DNA from: CAZRUA01 sp964603125
GTDB taxonomy: Bacteria; Bacteroidota; Bacteroidia; B-17B0; Aurantibacillaceae
Direction: 5' to 3'
NCBI GenBank assembly: GCA_964603125.1
Contig: CAZRUA010000106.1
Span: 1 to 12,363 of the forward strand
Length of the DNA stretch: 12,363 bases
A model generated the notes under the pieces. That model was not told the DNA's origin, made no database searches, and saw only the letters and a list, made by a program, of their open reading frames with translations. A program made the translations under genes and the position numbers. Below, piece after piece: positions 7,673-12,363 of the stretch. The stretch's first letter is position 1. Each line of letters begins with the position of its first letter.

Positions 7673-8095
7673 ATGGCATTAATTGTTAAAACATCATTAT
7701 TACCCAAAGCGGGTAAAGGATTATTCACGACAAAGGATATAAAAAAAGGCGAACTTGTAATTGAATACAAAGGAGAAATTATTAACTGGAAAGAATATCA
7801 AGTGCGAGTAGATAGAGATGAAGACGGTTATTTATTCCATATTAATAACAATCATTGTATTGATGCTTTTCATACTCCACAGCACAAAGCACGATATGCG
7901 AATGATGCAGCTGGCTTAAGCAGAGTAAAAGGCTTAACCAACAATTGCGTTTATGAAATCATTGATAAAAAGTGTTTTATTAAAGCTACAAAAAACATCC
8001 CTGCTGGTTCTGAGATTTTTGTTACTTACACAAAAGAGTATTGGGACTGTGTGCGATACAACATTAAACACGGTTTGTACAAAACAAAAAAATAA
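7673..8095 (+). CDS. SET-domain protein (putative protein-lysine methyltransferase)
   Basis: A 140-residue minimal SET protein predicted to transfer methyl groups from S-adenosylmethionine to a lysine in an unknown protein. Visible SET elements are A-G-K-G-L-F (13-18) with I-K-K-G-E-L-V-I-E-Y-K-G-E (23-35), the R-Y-A-N segment (74-77) in the place of R-F-x-N-H-S, N-N-C (90-92), F-I-K-A-T-K-N-I-P-A-G-S-E-I (102-115), and the active-site-type Tyr119 in V-T-Y before E-Y-W (122-124). N-H-S is replaced by N-D-A, and no cysteine-rich post-SET zinc motif is evident. The frame is open to an ATG at 7598, but that would overlap the caspase stop and add 25 residues outside the domain; the promoter box at 7658-7665 supports the ATG at 7673. 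Small stand-alone SET proteins occur widely in Bacteroidota with poorly known targets. It ends at a strong terminator. Confidence 0.85.
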   Translation: MALIVKTSLLPKAGKGLFTTKDIKKGELVIEYKGEIINWKEYQVRVDRDEDGYLFHINNNHCIDAFHTPQHKARYANDAAGLSRVKGLTNNCVYEIIDKKCFIKATKNIPAGSEIFVTYTKEYWDCVRYNIKHGLYKTKK

Positions 8096-8106
8096 ACCTA
8101 TTATAA

Positions 8107-8143
8107 ATAAAAAAACCGAAGTGATTAGCTTCGGTTTTTTTAT
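8107..8143. terminator. Bidirectional intrinsic terminator
   Basis: An inverted repeat with core ACCGAAG (8115-8121) and CTTCGGT (8129-8135) extends outwards through A7/T7 and two further A-T/T-A pairs to 8107 and 8143, with a 7-base loop. It carries a U tract on both strands and sits between the convergent SET gene (stop at 8095) and methyltransferase gene (stop at 8156). Confidence 0.9.
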
Positions 8144-8155
8144 TAAGTATACTTC

Positions 8156-8857
8156 TTATTTCACCTTATCCTTCAACCAATAAACAAACTTGCGTAAGCC
8201 TGTTTTTTCACCTGAAGTAAGCCAAATAATAACCTTATGTGTTAAAATAGATTTAAAATTATAGAATCCTTTGAAATGCATTCCATTTCTTTCGTCCTTA
8301 CCCACTTTTTTGATTAAATGGAAATTACGCAATGGAGTTGCAACAACTTCATAATCTGGGCGATTCTTTTTAATAAACGCAGCAACTAAAGCTGTAGTGC
8401 GCATCCAAGTATCATGAAACAATAAATATCCACCTTGCTTACACAATAAATCAGCAAAATAAAAATCTACTAAAATACCATCAAACTTATGGTCACCATC
8501 AATAAAAATAAACTCAAAAGTTCTGCCTTCCTTATGCAATTGAGGCAATACATTATGCGAAAAATCAGGGCGGAAATCCAATAAATGATCCATTCCTAGC
8601 TTTTTTATATTCTTTAAGCCTGAATTATCGTAGTAATCTTGAAAAGGGTCAATTGATATGTGCTTACTATTGGTTGCGGCCATAATATGTGACGCAGAAC
8701 GACCAATAGCAAAACCTGTTTCACAAGTACTGGTAATTTTATTTTTAACAAGGAAATCGTATATAAATCTAGCTTCCTCAGGCTTTATGGGCGAACTAGA
8801 GGTAGCGCTAGGAATCTCTAACGAATCATTGATTATTTCTACATTAAAAGGGTTCAA
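8156..8857 (-). CDS. Class I SAM-dependent methyltransferase (Methyltransf_24-like)
   Basis: A soluble Rossmann-fold methyltransferase, 233 residues from the chosen start. Motif I is C-E-T-G-F-A-I-G-R-S-A (45-55). The acidic residue after strand 2 is in I-S-I-D (D70). The strand-4 motif is F-I-F-I-D-G-D-H (116-123), followed by G-G-Y-L-L-F-H-D-T-W (142-151). I-D-G-D-H with H-D-T is characteristic of Methyltransf_24-type enzymes, often linked to sugar or surface-polymer modification; the substrate here is unknown. The start is ambiguous because no in-frame ATG exists near the N-terminus. The longest frame begins with TTG at 8881, but that TTG lies inside a perfect -7 promoter box (8879-8886), so it should not be in the transcript. 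I choose the TTG at 8857, preceded by an A-rich leader and giving M-N-P-F-N-V-E. The C-terminal ~60 residues are basic. Confidence 0.85.
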   Translation of the reverse strand: MNPFNVEIINDSLEIPSATSSSPIKPEEARFIYDFLVKNKITSTCETGFAIGRSASHIMAATNSKHISIDPFQDYYDNSGLKNIKKLGMDHLLDFRPDFSHNVLPQLHKEGRTFEFIFIDGDHKFDGILVDFYFADLLCKQGGYLLFHDTWMRTTALVAAFIKKNRPDYEVVATPLRNFHLIKKVGKDERNGMHFKGFYNFKSILTHKVIIWLTSGEKTGLRKFVYWLKDKVK

Positions 8858-8878
8858 ATCGTTTTTTTTATAGGGTGT

Positions 8879-8910
8879 CAAAAGTAATGATTAGGGTTTA
8901 CTTATCCAAA
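8879..8910 (-). promoter_or_regulatory. Bacteroidota-type promoter of the methyltransferase gene
   Basis: Reading the minus strand, TTTG (8910-8907), exactly 20 bases, then TACTTTTG (8886-8879): a full match to TTTG-N20-TAnnTTTG. Transcription should begin near 8875. This excludes the TTG at 8881 as a start codon from this promoter and supports the TTG at 8857. The spacer contains TTAGGG on the plus strand (8891-8896), the same word as the left half of the palindrome at 9042-9059. Confidence 0.7.
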
Positions 8911-9041
8911 TTAACAATTAAAATAAATAGGTCGTTTGTTAAAGCAACAAATACTCCCAAAATAAAAGAGTTTAAGGTAATGAATATCAATTACTTAAGC
9001 TAATATTCGATAGCAAGACTTAACTGAATAGTATAATATAT

Positions 9042-9059
9042 TTTTAGGGTAACCTAAAA
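9042..9059. promoter_or_regulatory. DtxR/MntR-type operator upstream of the regulator gene
   Basis: TTTTAGGGTAACCTAAAA is an 18-bp palindrome with one mismatched pair. It closely resembles known DtxR/IdeR and Gram-positive MntR boxes of the TTAGG...CCTAA type. It lies 43 bases upstream of the regulator ATG, just ahead of the weak -33 region. The regulator of this family encoded immediately downstream is the obvious ligand, giving metal-dependent autoregulation of both genes (inference). Confidence 0.75.
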
Positions 9060-9078
9060 TAAATATTAAAACACACTA

Positions 9079-9092
9079 ATATATATATATAT
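9079..9092. repeat. (AT)7 dinucleotide tract in the regulator promoter spacer
   Basis: Seven consecutive AT units run from 9079 to 9092, and the last TA pair forms the first two bases of the -7 box. Slippage would change the distance between the -7 box and anything upstream, including the operator, in steps of 2 bases. Confidence 0.85.
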
Positions 9093-9097
9093 CTTTG
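9090..9097 (+). promoter_or_regulatory. -7 box of the regulator-transporter operon
   Basis: TATCTTTG matches TAnnTTTG exactly. It ends 4 bases before the ATG at 9102, so the transcript would begin about at the start codon, making it leaderless or nearly so. No good TTTG lies about 20 bases upstream (only TTA at 9066-9068), suggesting a promoter with a weak -33 element that may depend on events at the operator at 9042-9059. An (AT)7 tract fills the spacer next to this box. Confidence 0.6.
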
Positions 9098-9101
9098 CTG
9101 T

Positions 9102-9758
9102 ATGAATACTCAAACTGAAGAAAATTACCTAAAAGCCATTTTTAGCCTTTCTCAAAATCATGCAGAATCGGTATCTACAAATGATTTGGCAAAGAAACTA
9201 AACACCAAAGCTGCTTCTGTTTCGGAAATGCTAGGCCGTTTAAAAGTTAAAAAACTGATTAATTACGAAAAATATTCAGGAGTTAATTTAACTTCTACTG
9301 GTAATAAAATTGCTTTAAGTATTGTTCGTAAACATCGTATTTGGGAATTTTTTTTGGTAAACAAACTATCCTTTAAATGGGACGAAGTGCACGAAATAGC
9401 AGAGCAACTGGAGCATGTAAAGAGTGAAGAATTAATGAATCAGTTGGATAAATATTTAGGGTATCCAAAATTTGACCCGCACGGCGACCCAATTCCCGAC
9501 AAAAATGGTAAAATGCCCCAAGTTAAAAATTGCTCCTTAAGCGAATTGAAAAAAATTGGGCATTATAAATTCACGGCGGTTAAAGATCATAGCAGCGAAT
9601 TTTTAAAATACCTCAATCATATTGGTTTAGAAATAGGATTAGAGTTTGAATTGGTTGAATTTATAGCCTATGACAATTCAATTATTCTTAAAATAAAAAA
9701 CAATAAAATAACGGTAAGTCAAAAAGCTGCCGAAAACATATTAGTTCATAAAAAATAA
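9102..9758 (+). CDS. mntR: DtxR/MntR-family metal-dependent transcriptional regulator
   Basis: A 218-residue cytoplasmic regulator: an N-terminal winged helix-turn-helix (about 5-65, with S-T-N-D-L-A-K-K-L and A-A-S-V-S-E-M-L-G-R-L), a metal-binding/dimerisation domain (about 70-135), and a C-terminal FeoA/SH3-like domain (about 145-216). The length fits the three-domain DtxR type and exceeds the two-domain Bacillus MntR. Metal-site residues are R-K-H-R (H79), E-V-H-E (H97) and E-Q-L-E-H (E101, E104, H105). Glu101 sits where DtxR has Cys102 and MntR has Glu99, favouring manganese. Positions matching MntR Asp8 and Glu11 are Asn8 and Lys11, so the site is not identical to Bacillus MntR. The gene lies 7 bases before the Nramp transporter and behind a DtxR-type operator, so it is expected to repress both genes when Mn(II) (or Fe(II)) is sufficient. 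The ATG at 9102 follows the -7 box immediately. Confidence 0.9.
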   Translation: MNTQTEENYLKAIFSLSQNHAESVSTNDLAKKLNTKAASVSEMLGRLKVKKLINYEKYSGVNLTSTGNKIALSIVRKHRIWEFFLVNKLSFKWDEVHEIAEQLEHVKSEELMNQLDKYLGYPKFDPHGDPIPDKNGKMPQVKNCSLSELKKIGHYKFTAVKDHSSEFLKYLNHIGLEIGLEFELVEFIAYDNSIILKIKNNKITVSQKAAENILVHKK

Positions 9759-9765
9759 ATTCAAA

Positions 9766-11634
9766 ATGAGTGATAATAAGTCATTAAGTGAAGTAAACTC
9801 ATCCGTAAACACAACCGGACTTAAAAATAATTGGAGGAAGTTTTTCGCCTTTTTGGGTCCCGCTTACATGATAAGTGTGGGTTACATGGATCCTGGGAAT
9901 TGGGCTACTGATATTGAAGGAGGTAGTAAATTTGGATACTCTTTGATTTGGGTATTAGTAATGAGTAATATTATAGCCTTAATTTTACAAAGTCATTGCG
10001 CACGCTTAGGTGTTGTAACTGGTAAGGATTTGGCGCAAGCATCGCGTGAATATTACCCAAAATTTACAAATATATTTTTATACATATTAGCTGAAATAGC
10101 CATTGCTGCCTGCGATTTGGCTGAAGTAATTGGTATGGCCATAGGCTTAAACCTATTATTTGGTTTACCATTAATTTGGGGTGTTAGTATCACCGTGCTC
10201 GATTCGTTTTTATTATTGTTTCTATTAAATTTTGGTGTAAGAAAACTGGAAGCCTTTATTATATGTCTGGTAGCCATCATTGGTGCTTCCTTTTTGGTTG
10301 AAATGTTTTTAGTAAAACCTAATATGGGTGATATTGCGGGAGGTTTAATCCCTAGCATAAAATCAACTGATGCATTATACATAGCTATCGGAATTATTGG
10401 TGCTACAGTAATGCCGCACAATTTATACCTGCATAGTTCATTGGTTCAAACACGCCGCATTGAACGCACAGAACCTGAAATTAAAAAGGCAATTAAATAC
10501 AATGTAATTGATTCGGCTATTGCACTAAACTTAGCATTATTTGTTAACGCAGCTATATTGATTTTGGCAGCAACATCCTTCTTCAAGAACGGTAAAACAG
10601 ATGTAGCTGACATAAGAGATGCGCATGAATTACTAGCACCTATGGTTGGAAGCAGCCTCGCTCCTATTCTATTTGCTGTAGCTTTAATTGCTGCGGGACA
10701 AAGTTCAACAATAACAGGCACACTCGCAGGGCAAATTGTTATGGAAGGTTACTTAAATCTTCGCATTCAACCTTGGGTAAGAAGAATATTAACCCGAGTA
10801 ATTGCTATTGGCCCATCAATTTTTGCAATAATTTATTTTGGAGAAAGTGCAACTCAAACCTTACTTATACTAAGTCAAGTAATCTTATCACTACAACTTG
10901 GATTCGCTGTTATACCTTTATTACATATTGTAAGTGATAAAAAGCAAATGGGAAATTTTGCCATTAAAATTCCTATTAAGATAATTTCATGGCTTTCAAT
11001 ACTTGTAATTATTGGATTAAATATCAATTACCTTTTCAATAAAATTTCAACCTCTATTGAAGAATCAAGCAATCCAATTGTTATTTGGCTAACTCTTGTT
11101 CCTATAGTTGTATTTTGCTTAATCATGCTAGTTTACATTAGTATTAAACCATTATTAAAATCTCACAAAACGCAAACTGAATACAAACCACATATTGAAA
11201 TAAAACAATTAAGACTGGAAGGGGACTTAGAAATTAAACACATTGCTATAACAGTGGATTTCTCGGATGCAGATGAAAAAACCATCAACAAAGCTATTCA
11301 GCTTGGAGGTATAAAAGCTAAGTACACATTGATTCATATTACGGAAACACCTAATGCATTTTTGTACGGTAAAGAATCGAATGACCTAGAAAGTGAAGTA
11401 GATGAAAGTAACCTTAAAATATACCAACATCAACTAAAACTTAAAGGTTTTAAAGCAGACTATAAACTAGGTTTTGGAAGCCCTAAAAAAGCCATTCCCG
11501 AAATTGTAAACGCTACAAGTGCTGATTTGCTTATTATGGGAAGTCACGGCCATAAAGGGCTAAAAGACTTTTTATTTGGAACTACCATTGAGAGTGTAAG
11601 ACATGATGTAAGAATATCTGTGTTAGTAGTATAG
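9766..11634 (+). CDS. mntH: Nramp-family Mn(II)/divalent metal transporter fused to a UspA domain
   Basis: A 622-residue inner-membrane, probably proton-coupled Mn(II)/Fe(II) importer with a cytoplasmic domain. The Nramp part (about 25-465) has many hydrophobic helices and both metal-site motifs: D-P-G-N (42-45) in helix 1 and M-P-H-N (216-219) in helix 6, whose Met is the soft ligand favouring Mn/Fe over Ca/Mg. After a polar linker (about 465-487), residues 488-622 form a universal stress protein domain: the start I-A-I-T-V-D-F-S, an I-M-G strand, and the nucleotide-binding signature G-x2-G-x9-G-T (G592, G595, G605, T606). A plain MntH is about 410-440 residues. The conserved signature suggests the domain binds ATP and may couple uptake to energy or stress state (inference). 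The 7-base gap after the regulator gene indicates one operon. I use mntH for the family role; Fe transport cannot be excluded. Confidence 0.92.
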   Translation: MSDNKSLSEVNSSVNTTGLKNNWRKFFAFLGPAYMISVGYMDPGNWATDIEGGSKFGYSLIWVLVMSNIIALILQSHCARLGVVTGKDLAQASREYYPKFTNIFLYILAEIAIAACDLAEVIGMAIGLNLLFGLPLIWGVSITVLDSFLLLFLLNFGVRKLEAFIICLVAIIGASFLVEMFLVKPNMGDIAGGLIPSIKSTDALYIAIGIIGATVMPHNLYLHSSLVQTRRIERTEPEIKKAIKYNVIDSAIALNLALFVNAAILILAATSFFKNGKTDVADIRDAHELLAPMVGSSLAPILFAVALIAAGQSSTITGTLAGQIVMEGYLNLRIQPWVRRILTRVIAIGPSIFAIIYFGESATQTLLILSQVILSLQLGFAVIPLLHIVSDKKQMGNFAIKIPIKIISWLSILVIIGLNINYLFNKISTSIEESSNPIVIWLTLVPIVVFCLIMLVYISIKPLLKSHKTQTEYKPHIEIKQLRLEGDLEIKHIAITVDFSDADEKTINKAIQLGGIKAKYTLIHITETPNAFLYGKESNDLESEVDESNLKIYQHQLKLKGFKADYKLGFGSPKKAIPEIVNATSADLLIMGSHGHKGLKDFLFGTTIESVRHDVRISVLVV

Positions 11635-11701
11635 TTAATACTTATCAACACCTGTTTATTTCTTCCTTTCCAGCGATATTAACGTGAAATTAACAAGATA
11701 A

Positions 11702-11728
11702 AACTTGTAAATCAGCACTTTACAAGTT
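11702..11728. repeat. Perfect 10-bp inverted repeat with 7-base loop
   Basis: AACTTGTAAA (11702-11711) pairs fully with TTTACAAGTT (11719-11728). It lies 68 bases after the transporter stop. There is no T run after it on the plus strand, so it is not a classical terminator. It could be an operator for the downstream gene, or a hairpin protecting the 3' end of the transporter mRNA. The remaining spacer (11635-11826) has no gene that I can see, and no convincing promoter. Confidence 0.7.
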
Positions 11729-11826
11729 GCATCACCCTAAATAGTTAATTACCCTTGTTTTTGTTCATAACACAAGTTTTTTCTGCCGCTGCTTTGCCCT
11801 ATTTTTAAGGGTTAAATAGTTTGTGA

Positions 11827-12162
11827 ATGGGAATGCAAGTAAACGTAAAGGAGCTACTTACGCAACTTTACTACAACAGAAATATAATTGAGTATTTGTT
11901 TGGTAATCGAGATTCGGTTACTGTTAACGAACTATTGAGTCGTGAGGACATCACACCCGAACAATACCAAAAATTAATTAGCTACGAAATTTTATACGAG
12001 CATCAGCAAGTTGTAAGCGTTAACGACGCTGTAATTGCAATGTTTGAAGACTTCATGGAAATTGGTGAGGTAACTCCAGGATTCATTAACGACTACATAA
12101 ACGAACTAAAACGATACATCAAATATTATCAAGAGGGACGAGAAAATCGTTTCTTACGCTAA
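11827..12162 (+). CDS. Unrecognised helical protein, probably the N-terminal part of a gene interrupted by TAA
   Basis: A 111-residue reading frame of unknown function. Residues 1-70 look like a compact helical or winged-helix-type domain (V-N-E-L-L-S-R-E-D-I-T-P-E-Q-Y-Q-K-L), and residues 70-111 are helical and charged (I-N-D-Y-I-N-E-L-K-R-Y-I-K-Y-Y). There is no signal peptide or membrane segment. The ATG at 11827 is used; the ATG at 11833 is equally possible. The frame ends at TAA (12160-12162), but the same frame stays open for the remaining 67 codons to the window edge and continues in the same helical, charged style, so this is probably not the natural end. A winged-helix-like head followed by long helices recalls kleisin-type proteins of bacterial condensins (MukF/JetA), but I see no diagnostic motif and do not assign that family. 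Confidence 0.6.
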   Translation: MGMQVNVKELLTQLYYNRNIIEYLFGNRDSVTVNELLSREDITPEQYQKLISYEILYEHQQVVSVNDAVIAMFEDFMEIGEVTPGFINDYINELKRYIKYYQEGRENRFLR

Positions 12163-12363
12163 ATTAAAAAATACTTAAAACGTATTAATACCGCTATAAC
12201 ACGCGAGATTATTAAGCTTCAAAAAAATGTAGATGATACTTACAAAAACGAAGGTAACTATCGAATTAAACTACAAAAGCTTGAAGACTACCGTGGCAAG
12301 CGTGATACAATCATTGAGTTTATTAATAGAACCGAAGATGTTATAGTTGAAACCCGTGGTATT
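12163..12363 (+). pseudogene. Continuation of the preceding frame beyond an in-frame stop, cut by the window edge
   Basis: After the TAA at 12160-12162 the same frame runs 67 codons without a stop and without an ATG, GTG or TTG start. It encodes a charged helical stretch (I-K-K-Y-L-K-R-I-N-T-A-I-T-R-E near its beginning, then I-K-L-Q-K-L-E-D-Y-R-G-K-R-D-T-I-I-E-F). It extends the helical C-terminus of the preceding 111 residues with matching heptad-like spacing. The simplest reading is one long gene carrying a single-base nonsense change (for example GAA to TAA). A sequencing error, readthrough, or separate re-initiation at a start I cannot see are alternatives. Confidence 0.5.

Noticed and set aside
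10053..10721. Two minus-strand open frames within the Nramp gene.
   Set aside because: They are reverse-strand shadows of transmembrane coding sequence, whose motifs D-P-G-N and M-P-H-N are intact on the plus strand.
11827..12363. Calling the right-edge gene a Wadjet/MukF kleisin (jetA-like).
   Set aside because: Only the general shape fits. I see no diagnostic motif and the neighbours to the right are outside the window.
1..12363. CRISPR arrays, tRNA/rRNA genes, transposases, integrases or phage structural genes.
   Set aside because: No regularly spaced repeats, tRNA cloverleaf pattern or corresponding protein motifs were seen on either strand.

Overview
The window looks like chromosome from an AT-rich, non-Bacteroides member of the Bacteroidota (a Flavobacteriales- or Sphingobacteriales-like lineage). 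The evidence is the low GC content, the weak Shine-Dalgarno signals with A-rich leaders, three clear Bacteroidota-type promoters (TTG or TTTG, about 20 bases, then TAnnTTTG), and families typical of that phylum: a secreted WD40-caspase protein, a DUF4870 protein, and an MntR operon with an Nramp-UspA fusion. I see no rRNA, tRNA, CRISPR array, insertion sequence or phage gene.

Left part (1-1337). A gene cut by the left edge encodes a protein with two D-x-N-x-D-G acidic loops. It converges on a small DUF4870/Tic20-like membrane protein, with a strong bidirectional terminator between them.

Centre (1338-8150). A minus-strand pair encodes a 107-residue mini-protein resembling the GrpE beta domain and, 8 bases downstream, an 833-residue divergent Hsp70. 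A 202-base intergenic region separates this pair from a divergently transcribed, apparently secreted 1076-residue WD40-caspase (C14-like) protein. The caspase has an intact His/Cys dyad and a textbook EF-hand loop in its C-terminal part. A small SET-domain methyltransferase follows under its own promoter and ends at a second bidirectional terminator. The Hsp70/GrpE-like pair beside the caspase is the most system-like arrangement here, but the caspase's signal peptide places it in another compartment, so a direct partnership is only a hypothesis.

Right part (8156-11634). A class I methyltransferase (minus strand) lies divergent to a manganese/iron homeostasis operon. The operon holds an MntR/DtxR regulator followed after 7 bases by an Nramp Mn(II) transporter fused to a UspA domain. 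A DtxR-type palindrome and an (AT)7 tract lie in the regulator's promoter, suggesting metal-dependent feedback.

Right edge (11635-12363). A 192-base spacer carries a perfect 10-bp inverted repeat and five alternating ACAAG/CTTGT words. After it comes an unrecognised, probably helical protein whose frame stays open beyond an in-frame TAA to the window end, suggesting one larger gene interrupted by a stop.
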